DNA from: Drosophila miranda
Lineage: Eukaryota; Arthropoda; Insecta; Diptera; Drosophilidae
Direction of reading: 5' to 3'
Length of the DNA: 64,000 nucleotides
NCBI RefSeq assembly: GCF_003369915.1
Contig: NC_046676.1
Span: 24,366,001-24,430,000 of the forward strand
In this document: one piece after another, positions 1 to 12,579 of the stretch
Position numbering within the stretch: the stretch's first letter is position 1
How the letters are laid out: each line of letters begins with the position of its first letter
Program-made: the position numbers and the translations under genes
The notes under the pieces: model-generated
Database searches by the model: none
What the model was told of the DNA's origin: nothing
The model's input: only the letters and a program-made list of their open reading frames with translations

Positions 1-1109
1 AGCGCCGACGAGCTGCGCTCGACCCTGATGCTGGGGGCGGCCGGGAAGAAGGACATCGCCAAGCAGCACGCGGAGTTCTGGAGCAGGGAGTGCACCTGCT
101 CGGAGCGGGGCGCCGCCCTGCGGCTGATCACGCGGCTGTACGTGAGCAGCGACCTGCCGCTGCGGCCGGACTTCAACCTCAAGGCCGTGGAGTTCTTCAA
201 CGCCCAGGCGGACGCCCTGAACTTCTCGGACGCCGACGCGTCCACGCGGCAGGTGAACAGGTGGCTGGAGCTGCAGACCTTCTACACGGTCCGCAACCTG
301 CTCACGCCGGCCTCCTTCAGCCCGGAGTCGAGCGTGCTGCTCGTGAACTCCATCTACTTCCGGGCCAAGTGGGCGAAGCGCTTCTCCGTGGACCGCACGA
401 GCGCCGGCGACTTCTGGATCAACCCCGCCCAGCGCATGGAGCTGCTGATGATGCGGCAGGTCGGGGCGTTCCGCTTCGCGGACTCCAAGAAGCTCAAGGC
501 CTCCATCCTGCACCTGCCCTTCGAGGAGTCGGACATCAGCATGATGCTGGTCGTGCCCCACGCGGCGGACGGACTGCCCGAGCTCGAGCAGAAGCTGGCG
601 CTGCTCGACCTGAACGAGGTGGCCACCAAGGGCCTGATGCACGAGGTGGACGTGGTGATGCCCCAGTTCAAGATCGAGTGCGACATCGACCTGAAGGTGC
701 CCATGCAGAAGGTGACCCCAGCCCCCTACTAGACCAGGAGTCCCCCTTTTCACCCTTTGACCTCTTGCAGATGGGCATATCCCGGATCTTCAGCCCCGGC
801 CAGGCGGATCTCAGTGGCCTCTTCGCCAAGAAGTCGCCCCAGCTGATCTCCGAGGCCAGGCAGAAGCTCTACCTGCAGGTGAACGAGTCCGGCTGTGAGA
901 CGGATCCAGACACGCGTAAGTCCCGCCTGGAGTCCCCCATGGAGCCTTGTCCCTCTCTAATGCCCTCTCTGATCTCTTTTGCAGCCGCCCGAGCAGCGGC
1001 CTTCGCGCAGAACCCCGATCGCAAGCTCTTCACGGCCAACCGGCCGTTCGTCTTTGCGATCCGCAACAACAGAACCGTCTACTTCGTGGGGCGTTTCCTG
1101 AAGCCCTGA
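1..1109 (+). CDS. Serpin, 5'-truncated by the window edge (3 visible exons)
   Basis: The visible exons are 1-711, 771-915 and 985-1109, with introns of 59 and 69 bases bounded by GT and AG. They give 326 residues in one continuous frame and stop at TGA 1107-1109. The serpin fold is clear: an ELRSTL helix near the start, a VLLVNSIYFRAKW strand, a SMMLVVPHA strand, VVMPQFKIE, a KMGISRIFSPGQADLSGL segment, and a C-terminal RPFVFAIRNNRTVYFVGRF. A full serpin has about 370-400 residues, so about 50-70 N-terminal residues, including any signal peptide, lie outside the window. The ATG at 28 is therefore internal. The reactive-loop hinge reads ESGCETDPD instead of the small-residue EEGTEAAAA pattern of inhibitory serpins. 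I infer a non-inhibitory serpin. Family certain; which paralogue is unknown. Confidence 0.93.
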   Translation, partial: RRRAALDPDAGGGREEGHRQAARGVLEQGVHLLGAGRRPAADHAAVREQRPAAAAGLQPQGRGVLQRPGGRPELLGRRRVHAAGEQVAGAADLLHGPQPAHAGLLQPGVERAARELHLLPGQVGEALLRGPHERRRLLDQPRPAHGAADDAAGRGVPLRGLQEAQGLHPAPALRGVGHQHDAGRAPRGGRTARARAEAGAARPERGGHQGPDARGGRGDAPVQDRVRHRPEGAHAEGDPSPLLDQESPFSPFDLLQMGISRIFSPGQADLSGLFAKKSPQLISEARQKLYLQVNESGCETDPDTRKSRLESPMEPCPSLMPSLISFAAARAAAFAQNPDRKLFTANRPFVFAIRNNRTVYFVGRFLKP

Positions 1110-1842
1110 TTTATCGGCCGCCCTGCGTCCCATCGAGCATCAGATTATTGCCAAACAAATGTATAGAAAGGCGCACAGAATACAGAGCCCCACAGCAGGC
1201 AAGGCATTGGGGGGTTGGTTGAGATCACTGGGAAAGGGGGGTGGGAAGGGGGAGTGGGGCCACAAAGAAACGGCAGCTGCAAAACTAAATGAAAAGTATC
1301 TAGTGGATGCGATTCAGTCGAGTATTCCGCCCACGAGATACCCTCTAAACTGTCTTCTAGGATCTGTCGTTCCCCCCGAAAGCAAAGACAGCAGACAGCA
1401 TCCCAAGTAATCTATGGGTAATCCCCCCGGATCCTTCCGTTCCTTCCCTTCTTCCCAGGCGGAGCATTCCCTGGCTCTCCTAGGATACAGGATACTTACA
1501 GCAGAGCATAAAAAGGCAACAGCAAACGAGGAACAGCACCGTCAGAATTCTTTTGCCGGGTCCGGGTCCGGGTCCGAGTCCGAGTCCAGCCAACTTGTTA
1601 GCCAATTTTAAATACAACTGCTGCCACTGACAGTAATCAAGATTGCACGGCAATGGCCCGGCGCGGCGCTCCTACAACAATGCCAAATGCCGGGCCATTC
1701 CGGCCAGAAAGGGCCGCCAACAATTGAAAAATAAGTAATTTCTCAACTGTAGTGAACTCCAGCGGGAGGCATGGGAGGCAGGGCAGAAGCAGGGACCATG
1801 GAACAGCAGCTGAGACAAGCAGCAAAACGCGAACCAAGGCCC

Positions 1843-1912
1843 CGGAATCGGAATCGGAATCGGAATCGAAACTGGACTCCGGCTTGGACTTGGAGTTGGA
1901 GTTGGAGTTGGA
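1843..1912 (+). repeat. Hexanucleotide tandem repeats (GGAATC then GGAGTT)
   Basis: Four tandem GGAATC units are followed, after a short spacer, by several GGAGTT units. This style of six-base repeat recurs throughout the non-coding part of the window. Confidence 0.85.
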
Positions 1913-2646
1913 GTCGCGCGCGTCCGGTGGCAAAAGTTTGCCCGTCCAATTCATCGATGATTGTCCCGGAGCTGCCGCCCCGCCCCGCCCCGCCCCGCTC
2001 TGGTCTGGTCTGCCCCAAATGGTGCCCCGTCTGCCATTGATGGCCATTTGGCGAGTTTTGTGCGGCAAATGTTTATCTTTCGGTTTGTTCTGCCAGTCCC
2101 AGGGCAGGGCTACCCCCCTGGTAGCCGGTCTCTTCCTCCCCGCTTTCCTAGTCGTGTCATTTGTGTCAAATGCTAATGTAAAATGTCACAATAATCGAAT
2201 TACTGGGAAACGGCATCGAAATGAATTTGATTGCAACTTTGTCAAACGAATAATTACGAATTTATGTGGAATTTTGCAAATAACACGACTCGATGGAACG
2301 GCAAATATTCCAAGCAAATTAATTGCATTCCATGGAAAAGAGTTGCCCCAGATTGGGCTGTTTTTCGGGCAGTTATGGATCCGATTCGATTCGATTCGAT
2401 TCGATCCGATTCGACTGTGAATATTATGTGTGCGACTGGGCCGGACTCTGGCCGTAATTGCATTTGCAACTGCAACATAATAAATCAAGTGCCGGCCCGG
2501 CCCGGCCCGGCTCGGACCCTAAAATGTAATTCAAAACCAATCAAACGCATCCGCATGCAACAACGGGCGGCAAGTGCCGGCGGTCACAAAATGCATTAAG
2601 CATCTTCATTGGCCATGAGGTTTCGGTTGGTGGGGCAGCTTATCAT

Positions 2647-2650
<4 letters not shown>

Positions 2651-2685
<35 letters not shown>
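2651..2685 (+). repeat. (CA)n microsatellite
   Basis: Uninterrupted CA dinucleotides. Confidence 0.95.
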
Positions 2686-2687
<2 letters not shown>

Positions 2688-5060
2688 AGGGGCCACAACA
2701 AGGGGCAGAACAACGGCAGATCCACAGCAAGGCCACTGGAATCAATGCCATTCTGGGGCTCCAAATCGCCGTTTGTGCAACATCTTCATGGCATTATGTT
2801 TCGGATTACGAAAGGCACAGGGCGTGTGCATTAATGAGATTTTCAGGTTACCATTTCTGAAGGGGTGGGGGACCAGAAACCAAGGCCTGGGTCCGAGTGC
2901 AGATGGGAGGATTCGCTAGGTGTTGCCACCCCCCAGAAGAGCCCCCACTCTGAAGACAGCGAAGACGGGCCATGGATGAAGAAATAGAAATAGAAATAGA
3001 TCCAGTTGTTTGCCCGCTCTGTAAATCATTCAGAGAGAGAGAGAGAGAGGGAGACCCCATGCTTGTGGCAAAGTGAATCAACTAAGTTAAGCCTGGCTCT
3101 GCCCCTGCCCCCGCCTCCGGACACGGACTGCATGCAAGTGTTATCCGTAGAGGCATAATTTAACTTATTTATGGTATCCTTGACTTTGACTTACGTGCCT
3201 GCCATTCGAGTGTCCTGTCTCTGCATCCTCTGCATGTGTTGGGGCTGTCCTTTTGCCAGGACGCCTATTACTTTGGCCTCTGCCACATGCTGCAGGAAAT
3301 TACATTTCAATTTTAAAACGTCTCTCATTGCCAGCTTCCGTTACCTTGCGTCAGTCGCGCACTCGGCAGAGACCCTCGCTCGCTCCCTCCCTGGTTGCAG
3401 GTTGCAGGTTGCAGGTGGCAGGTGGCAAGTTGCTGGCGTGGCAGGTGTGGCAGCTGAGTGAGCGGCAGCACACAAAATGGCCTGCCATGAGCGGCACTTA
3501 TCGCTCGACTGCAGCTTAAGCGCCGGTTAATCCATCACAAAAGTGCAGCATGCCCCTTCCCGCCCCCCCCTCTGCCCCACCCATCCGCCAAGTGCTTTGG
3601 AGCGTGGAAAGTGCTGCCGCTGCTGATAATAAGCCGTCATCCAGGCCAAACTTCTGATGAGCCAAAGCTGCAGCGTTCAACACGGACTCCGCCTCGGACA
3701 CGGACACGGACACAGGCACAGGCACAGGCACAGGGCTTTTCATTGCGGTTACGCATACGCCGCATGGGCCCATGCCCTCCCCTCCCCCGTCCACCAGCCA
3801 CGAGCCAGACATGCGTTGCCACCCGTTCATGGGGCAATGGGGCAATGAGGCAATGAGGCAAGGGCTGTGGGCGGGGCACCAACTGATGGCAGCACATCCA
3901 TTTCACTTGCTGCAAATTGCAAGTCAACGCCAAGTGTCTTAAGTATGCAAAAAGAAATCTGTGGAGCATCGCAGGAATAACAAGGGGCACAGTCCGGAGT
4001 CCGTAGTCCGGAGTCCGGAGTCTCCAGTCCGGAGTCCACAGTCCAGGCCGGAGTCTGATTCATGGCCGGACAGGTGATTTAAAAGCCATTTGTCAGCCGG
4101 GCCAACTGAAGACTGAACTTTCACTGCCTGCCTCTTGGCTCTGGCCCTCCGCCACCCGCCACCCGCCACCCGCCAGCGGGGTTTGGGCGATTGGCTGGGG
4201 TCAGTGAAATTATTCAAATTATCCCCGGGAAGATTTTACTGTCAGGTCGGAGCAGGCACTCTCCGGCAGACGCTGCTGCAGCTGAGGCAATAGCAATCGG
4301 CACCCCACCCCAGCCCCCTCGGGCGGGCAGCAATCAAATGGCCTTAGTGGCATTCCTTTATCGCCCCTTCGCATCCGCGTACATCCGCGTCGGACTCCAC
4401 CGCCTGCTCCCCCTTCCGGAAGGAGTTGACAGGAGAAGCCTTATATTTGCCGAACCGACTGGGTGTCCCATCTATTATAAGTGCTTACCACTCGGAGGCG
4501 AGCATTGACATTTGGCTAATGGCAAAAATGTCACCGAAATGCAGACACAGACGGAGGCACAGACGGAGGCACAGACGGCGGCACGAGGCACACAGCTGCC
4601 AGGGGAACGCGAGAGGGAACGTGGGACCTGTACTCCATTTAGGGGCGTGGTCCAGCTCAGCGGGGGATCCAGTGATTATATGATGAATGCGCCGAGTGGG
4701 AAACCAAATCGGAAATATGGCTAAACAAACGCGTTTCGACCTGAGAAGAACCCTTTCCGGAGAAACCATCCATCAAACGCCTCTCGATTATCATTTTGAA
4801 ATATATTTATTTTTAAATGGCAAACGATTTACATTGCAACTATTTATCAAATCTTATCGGTGGCAGAATGGGAGAATGGAGTTTGGTGCCCCTTTAAAGA
4901 TGGCTAACAAGAGCTCCTCACATATTATATAATTCATTAAGCAGCGGAAAATCCTCGATTGTGTGTGCGCGGGGGTGTGTGGAGGGAAGGGGAGCCAATC
5001 AAAAGCATTCATAAATCAAATCATTTGATTCATTGATTAAATAACAGACTGGAGCCTGGC

Positions 5061-5082
5061 GTGTGCGTCTGTGTGTGTGTGG

Positions 5083-5117
<35 letters not shown>

Positions 5118-5124
5118 CATGTGT
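5061..5124 (+). repeat. (TG)n microsatellite with duplicated GTGTGGCATGTGT
   Basis: TG dinucleotides are interrupted twice by the same GGCAT pentamer, giving two copies of GTGTGGCATGTGT about 35 bases apart. This suggests a local duplication within the array. Confidence 0.85.
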
Positions 5125-8100
5125 CTTAACGCGGCTATTTAATCAGCCCCCAACCCGAGACCCATTCCCGCCCGTCCGCCCGTCCGCCCGTCCCTCCTTA
5201 TTGATTAATAACAAAGCCCAGCGTGAGACATGAAACAAAATTGCCTGCCAGGATTTGCTAATGTGCAGCACGGCCCCTCCCCCCTCCCCCCTCCGCCCTG
5301 CAGCCACCCCGTACACGGCTTTAAGTGTGTAGCAAAAATATGGCAACAATTAAAATTGCTTTGGCCCATTGTCCATCACACACACACACACAGACACACA
5401 CAGACACAGACACAGACAAAAGCAATTAACTGTCAGATTTGATAACAATGACAAATACAAATGCACGCACACGCACACACGCACACACACACAGATGAAC
5501 AGGGACATGCACTTGCACACTTGGGATACACTGCACTACATAGTACACTCAGAGAAAAGCGGCATACATATAAGCAGAGAAAACAAGCCCCTCCTTTTTG
5601 GATTAAATATGCGGTTTTTACATAGGAAATAAAGAATAAATATATCATAGTTTGGGGCCCTGCCCCGTTGGGGCTGCAAGGTTGAGAAATGAGGAACCCT
5701 CAATTCATTGTTTCATCGATGGAGAATTATATCTCGAGTTTGGAACTGATTTTCGACTTTGCTGAGACTTTTTTAAACCAAAAAATTCATTGTTTTTCTC
5801 CAAATTCTCTTTCGTTCCTGCAACCCATTCTCAATTGATGAAATCCCACACATTCTTCACACCATTTTCATATATTTAAATTCAATTTATATATTTATAT
5901 AATTTTGTTAAATATGAAATATATTCAGATCAAATATTTTCGTCTATCGAATGTTGAAACACTTTATTTTTGCCATTCCCCACCTCAGAGGAACTCTATG
6001 GGTCAACATGTTTAAATCGAAGTGTAAATATTTAAATTCCAGGGCTTTTTTCTCTTAAACACTGGAAAAAAAGGAGCCAACATACACATATTTTATTATG
6101 CAATAATTAGACATTAAAAGCCGATTAGATATCAGGGATCAGTCGTTTGGTTGTGATTCCACAACAATTCCATGGCATTAATAATAATTATTGTATAACA
6201 AAGACTTTTGTTTATTGTTTTTCAGTGTATAGGCTATAATTGAAAAGGACTCGATGGCATGACTGACTGAGTGCCAGGCAGCCTGGTAAATTACTAAAAA
6301 ACATACAAAATATACAAAATACAGACAGTGGCAGAGGCAGAGGGGGAAGAGAGACAGTGGCAGAGAGCGTGGCCTGTGCCTGTCCGGGGTCCCAAATGTT
6401 ATGACAAGTGCTGTCGCTTCTTGTTTGCTTTTCCAGCATGCTGGCAAATTCTCAAAATTGTTTTTCCATTGCACACACACACACACACACACACACTTGC
6501 CAGAGGGAAAGGGTGAGAGCGAGAGAGATGGGTAGAGCGGCTGGCACTGAAGCGAAGACTGCACTTTTCTGCACTTTGCCGCATTCGGTTGCACACTTGG
6601 AGGCGGAGGCGGAGGAGGAGGAGGAGGCGGCGGCGGAGCGTCGCGAAGACAATAACTCATTAACATAACATCTCGTCCTCGACGCGCGTTGCCGGCAACA
6701 TATGCGCCAACATTTCGTCCTGTCAATCAACTTTCGCGACAACTAAACACAAAACATTTTGACATTTGCCAAATGTCGGCGGGGGCTGGCTGGCGGCCGG
6801 AGTGATGAATGGGCGACAGGACCTGCCTCTGTTCCCCCTCCGAGCGGAGGAACAGCAGCAACGCACCTTTTTGCATTCGGCAATTTGGGAGAAGGAACTC
6901 AAGCAACAGACAAATGACCACAAAATGTATTTTATTCTGGAATACTCTAAGTAGTCGCCGGGTATGAGTGCTACGGCAGGAGAGAGGCATTGCCGGAGGG
7001 AGCTCCTACCACAGTGGCCGCCAAGGGGCGGGAGGGGCCCTGGGCAAACGGAAACGGAATCTCACCTTTTATAAATACGCTCTCAGCGAAACAATCGACA
7101 TCCTTGAGCCGCTCTTTCCGCCCACTCGCCCTCCCTCGGCGGCGCCGCTGCCTGCACATAGCGGTGTCCTGCACTAACAAGCAGAGCAATCGAGTGGTTA
7201 ACCCTGCGGACGGGTAGGGGAAACGAAATCCAAGGCATAGTTACAATGGATCAAATATCCTTGCAGGGCTCTTGTCCGGCATTAGCTTCCAGCCCAATGA
7301 AGATCAACTACTTGCAACATATTTCTATAAATATTTAATTCCTTTTGCAGAGCATTCCCGTTTCCACCAGGAAACTCCACAGAAAGTCCATTCATTTTTC
7401 GTCGGAACGTCTCTTAACACTCGCTGCGAGGACGAAGCTGGGAACAACAAAAACAATGACCAAGAATAATTGCATGAAATAAAAAGCGGATTTGCATTTT
7501 AGATTCCCAACGTCCGTGCCCGTCTACCGTCTCTACCTTTTGCGATTCTGTTGATTTTTGTGTTGTCATTAGAGGTGCGGATGCGGGGGCGAGGGCGGGG
7601 GCGGGGGCGGTGAGGGAATGAGCATGAAAATATTTCAGTGTTTCCCTGTCCGCTGACAGATGACCGGCGGGACCAGGGGGATCGGGGGGACCGGGGACAA
7701 AGGCAACGATCCAGAGGGCTGCTTGCTCGCGCTGATAAGAAATGCAGCAAGGAGCAGAGGAGGAGCAGAGGAGGAGCAGAGGTGGGACGCCGAGAGCCAC
7801 TGAGTGAATGCCAGGCTCTGTCACACACAAAACTAATACTCAAGACCATTTTTTATGACAGGCCCAGGCCCGGGCCCAATCCCAGCCACTACTTTGGGGG
7901 GGGGGGGGGTTTTTGCAGTTATTTGTAGACCCCAGCAGAGAGGAAGTACCTTTAGGAATATATGCATCTTCCAGATCTGCTGTTCATACACACATACATA
8001 TACATATCTGTATGTAGACCCTGTTTTATTGGACTTCCGATAGTCAAAATGGGAAACAATCTTTGGCAAGACAATCCATCAAAATGCAAGTACAGGGTAT

Positions 8101-8975
8101 CCACAATACCAGCCACGAAATCTAGATTGGGCCCGGTCCAGCCCAGCCCAGAGTTTTCGGTGTTTAGTTACATGTTTGTCTTTCAAGGTGGGCGCTTGGG
8201 GGACTTGGGGGGACTTTGGGGGACTTTGGGTGGTGTATTTGAGTTGATGAAGTGCCGGCTAGCTTTAAAGTGGGTAATATATTTTTACGATTCCCTGCCC
8301 CCCCCTCCCCACGTTTGATGGGATTTCTTCGAGATTGTTTTCCCCCCGTACTTCCACTTTTGGGTTTTTTATTCCCGCTCATTTCACATAATGCGAGAAG
8401 TTTGATGTGTTGTGATTTGCTTTTGATTGTTGGCATATTTCTGTGGAGAGAGCAAAGATAAAGCATGGCAAGGGGGCGAAGCACAGCGAAGCTCAGCGAA
8501 GAGGAAGAAGGCAATTAGCGGGCGAACGGGAAATGCCAAAAAGTAAGTGTGAATATTTTAGCTAAATTTTTTCAAGCGAAACCGCAGTGCAAATAAATGC
8601 GAAAATTTCTTCCTGCTCCTTGGAGTGTGAGCGGACAATGTAACATGCAAATTCTTTTTGTCGGTGAGAAAGTGGACAAAAAAGCCGTCGAGCAGAGGAA
8701 GAAGAAAACTATTTGCCCAAACAGAACAAGCGAACGAACGAATGAGCGAAACGAAACGAAACGAACGAACAGCTTGTCTAATTGTAATCCGAGTTGTAAG
8801 TCGTTTAAAACAGACAACGAACGGCAAGGAGCAGAGGGGGAGGGGAGAGGTGGTAGTTGAGAGGAGAATAGCTGGAGGATCTGGACGAGCGTCGAGTACT
8901 CGAATTAATTACCCTCGGAAGTTGCTTGGTTAACAACGCGCAGCGAAATGGAACGGCACACGGAAATGCCCAGAG

Positions 8976-8977
<2 letters not shown>

Positions 8978-9013
<36 letters not shown>
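8978..9013 (+). repeat. (GA)n array
   Basis: An almost pure GA run. Such runs can bind GAGA factor (Trl) or Pipsqueak in flies. Confidence 0.9.
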
Positions 9014-9014
<1 letters not shown>

Positions 9015-9749
9015 TTCAGGAAGGAGAAGAGCAGTGCCAGAGCTGGCTGGGAATCGGAATCCCTCTCTCTATATATGTATATCTGTGTAGACTTTGCGTT
9101 TGGGAATGTCATCATCATCAACGCCCCAAGTCCGTGTGCACAGTGTAGGTTTTGGACACTGGATCTGGGACCTGGGACCTGGGACCTGGGTCCCGGGACA
9201 TGGGACCTGGCCATGGACTTGTGGCCGCAATGCAATGAAATTGCGACCACACTATATATCTCTCCTCCCCCCTCTCTCTCTCTCTCTCTATCTCTCCCTC
9301 CCTGTGCTGCGTTTCTCTGTGACGTGCAAATGAATGCAGCGGAAATTAAATGAATTCGTTAGAGCCGCAAAAACGCAGCCAACGAGCTGCAATGAGAGCC
9401 GTGAACATTTCACAAACGGTTCGCAATTAATGAGTGCGCGAGAGCATCGACCAAAGCGAGAAACTTTCGAGAGATTGAAGGCTGGAGGAGGCGTGGCTGG
9501 GCGGCTGGCGGTGACAGCCATTCATAAATATCATTGACTTTTGGCCTCCACACCACAAAGAGCAAAGTTGCAGCATTGACACCACGCACACCATTCGATT
9601 TGAGCAACACACATACATACATGCATACATGTGTAGCAATACCATATGCCATCAAAAAATAAATCATTTTTATACACTACCACATAAGGTATATACATAT
9701 GTGTATTATTGATCAGCAACAATATAGTTACAAAGAAAATAAAAGTATC

Positions 9750-12150
9750 AATGCCAATGAACAACATAAATTCTCTCGTCTCTCTTCTCACTCACCCATA
9801 ATCTTTCTCCGTACTTGCTCACCGTACTACGAATTACGAAGCTGCGACAAAGCCGCACAGAAACCGCAAGCCAAACGCACAAAATGATTTCCAATAGAGC
9901 ACAAATTGTTGGCATTATTTTATTAATTGAGGTGAGGTACAAGAGGGCGGAAGTTCGTGTGGACACACGAAACAAGAGAGTGTCAGATCAGCACTTTGGG
10001 AGTGCCCCACCCTATTATGAACTTCACTTGGAACGAGAGCACTCATTCCTTTTTGCTTCTCTTCTTCACTGAACTAACCCACCGTGGAGGGGGAAAGGGA
10101 CAAAACTTGAGAAATTTTCAAGCACGCACACACACACACATACATATGTAGCTGGAACTCACGAGATCGAACGAAAAAACATTTGAGATTTTAGCAGATG
10201 AAAAAAAAAAAAATATGCAAAAAATAAATGTTTTTCTACATAATGACAAACATTTGTAATATATATCACACGTTGCGGCACTTTTCCTTCGTAGATCTGC
10301 ATTTTTGGTGCCATTATGTGCTCCCGCCCTTGATCAAACACGTTTTTCTGCATTTATGTTTCATTATTGCACTAAACTTTACTTAATACACTTGAAAGAC
10401 ATTTTACCCGTTTGATTTTCCAATATTTTCCGCATTTTCACGGATAAAAACGCGGAGCTGACTTAAAAGCGCGCGCTTGGCTCGAGTGAAAAAATTTGAG
10501 TGAATTCTTCGATCTCCTGCTCCCCTTCCAATTTTCTGTCTCTCCGCGGCACACTCTGGGTACTTTTACGAAAACGAAGAAGGAAACGAAAAAGGGCGAA
10601 ATAACGAAATAGTAACACAGATTAGATTTTCACACATGAAAAAAAATAGTTTATGCAAAAATAATATGTTTGTCTACATATATGCACATATGTATATATA
10701 CATACATATGTATGTATATAGATGTATATCACAAATTGCCGCACTTTTCCTTCTTTGAGCTGCATTTATGCCGCCATTTCACCTCTTTTGCGCCCCCTCC
10801 CTTTATTCAATACATTTTCTTGCACTAAAACACACTGTTTTTATATAATCATTTCATCACAACGCTAAACTTTACTTCACACACCTGCGCGACAATTTTC
10901 CCGATGGATTTTTCACCATTTTCCGGATTGAAACACGGAGCTGACTTACAAACGCGCACTTTGACCGGGTGAAAAAATTTGAGTGAGAGCGGTGCAAATG
11001 CGTTCTTCGATCTCCTGCTCTTTCTATTTTCTCCCACTCCCTCGCTCGCTTCGCGATCTTTTGCTCGTGATGAAATTACACAAGGTGTTCTAACTCTAAC
11101 TCTTTTTCGGTTTTCACGCTCAGCACTACTGAGAGAGCGTTTGATGTTTGAGCAAAAGAAGACCCGAAAAGTGAGCGCGTTGTGAGAGCGGACTCTCGGA
11201 CCACCTTGTGTAAGTTCATCATGCTCCTTGTCTTCTTCCTATGCTACTGCGAAGAGAGATCAAAAGAGCGTGGGAGTGGGAGTGAAATGGAGAGCCTGGT
11301 GAGCAAGGAGTAGAGATTAGCATTAGCAAAAGTAGCCGAGAGTGAGTGGCAGAGAGTGCAAATAGGAAGAGGAGTGGGAGTAGAAGAGCATAGAAAGACC
11401 TCATTTGCACCGCTGTCACTCAAATTTTTTCACCCGGTCAAAGCGCGCGTTTCTAAGTCAGCTCCGCTCTTCAATCCGTGAAAATCCGGAAAATGTCGAA
11501 AAATCAAACGGGAAAATTGCCGAGCAGATGTGTGAAGCAATGTTTAGTGCAATAATGAAATGCAAATGCAGAAAAAAGTGTTTTAATGCAGAAAAATGCG
11601 TTTGATCATGGGCGGGGGCGCGGAATGAGGCGAAATGGCGAAAAAAAGGAACATCTACCAAGGAAAAGTGCTGCAATGTGTGATATGTACATACATATGT
11701 ATATTTAAAATGTTTGTCATATGTGTAGAAAAACATATTATTTTTGCATAATTTCTTTTTTTTCGTGTGCCAAAATCTTTTTCTTCATTTGATCGCGTGA
11801 GTTCCAGCTATGTGTGTGTGTGCGTGGTTGAAAATTCGTCAATTTTCGTCAATTCGTTTTGTCCCTTTCCCCCTCCACGGTGGGATAGTGCAGTGAAGAA
11901 GAGAAGCAAAAAGGAATGAGTGCTCTCGTTCCAAGTGAAGTTCATAATAGGGTGAGGAATTCCCAATAGTGCAGATCTGACTCTGTCTTGTTTCGTGTGT
12001 CCACACGAACTTCCGCCCTCTTGTGCCTCACCTCATATTAATATATTAATGCCTTGAATTTGTGCTCCTATTGGAAATCATTATGTGAGAGAAGAACAGA
12101 GGGTTCTGAGGGTGAGTGAGAAAAGAGAATATTTTCTCTAATGCAACATT
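9750..12150. mobile_element. Large imperfect inverted repeat: fold-back-like element or hairpin-RNA locus
   Basis: The left arm (about 9770-11000) reappears as its reverse complement in the right arm (about 11400-12130). The best match pairs 9941-10105 with 11860-12022. By eye it is above 90 percent identical over about 165 bases. The left arm holds two direct copies of one module (about 10190-10510 and 10630-11000), while the right arm holds one inverted copy (about 11400-11780). The 400-base centre has its own smaller palindrome built on ACACAAGGTG (11085) and CACCTTGTGT (about 11203). No transposase-like frame is visible. This architecture fits a fold-back (FB-type) or other non-autonomous DNA element, or a hairpin-RNA source of endo-siRNAs. 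Exact termini and target duplication were not identified. Confidence 0.7.
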
Positions 12151-12490
12151 GTAGCTCATAAATATACATAAGTATTTTCAGCTCTCTTTCGGCTCTCTGC
12201 TGGCGATTTGATACCAATATAATACCTTTATGGGGGACCAACTGCTTCTTGCATTTAATTTGTAGTCTCATGTCCAACATATATACCCATACTCATACCA
12301 AAAACAAAAACAAAGGAGATCAGCAATCTCTCGAGCTGCATATTTGTGTTCTTGTGTCTGTGTTTGTGTCCAATATTTCATGTTTTCATGTCTCAATTTG
12401 TCTTTCATACAGATCTATTGTTGGAATCGAACTAAAGAGTATAGGGGTGTATTGGAGTTTTTGTGAAAGTGGATGCGTGGTCCCAGGGGG

Positions 12491-12579
12491 TATAAATGTA
12501 GAGTCGCGGCCGGAGCTGCGACTCACAACGTTCGCCCTCGTTTTAATCAGATTCTGTCTGTTCAGAAAGGAATGTCCGC
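12491..12579 (+). promoter_or_regulatory. Candidate TATA promoter with tiny ATG exon
   Basis: TATAAATG at 12491 is followed 34 bases later by an initiator-like CTCACA (A at 12525). A short leader then reaches ATG TCC GC at 12572-12579, directly followed by the donor GTAAGA at 12580. This fits a first exon coding M-S plus two bases of a third codon. No partner exon was recognised, so the gene remains unknown. The site lies just outside the right arm of the inverted repeat. Confidence 0.3.

Larger units (their letters stand above)
1110..9749. other. Gene-free stretch rich in simple repeats
   Basis: I see no exon with credible coding character here. The long open frames (for example one of 222 codons over 1752-2420) come from hexamer repeats and change meaning in every frame. 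Contents are CA/TG arrays (2651, 5061, 6471), a GA array (8978-9013), a G run at 7896-7909, GGC/GGA repeats near 6600-6640 and AT-rich DNA at 5700-6200. A TATA-like TATAAATA lies near 7068-7075, but no initiator or exon follows it. Confidence 0.6.

Noticed and set aside
90..1109. 339-codon open frame over the serpin gene
   Set aside because: It is a shadow frame over exon 1 and reads through intron 1; only its last part coincides with true exon 3.
1752..2420. 222-codon frame
   Set aside because: Composed of SESESE and LELELE runs from hexamer repeats; open in several frames on both strands.
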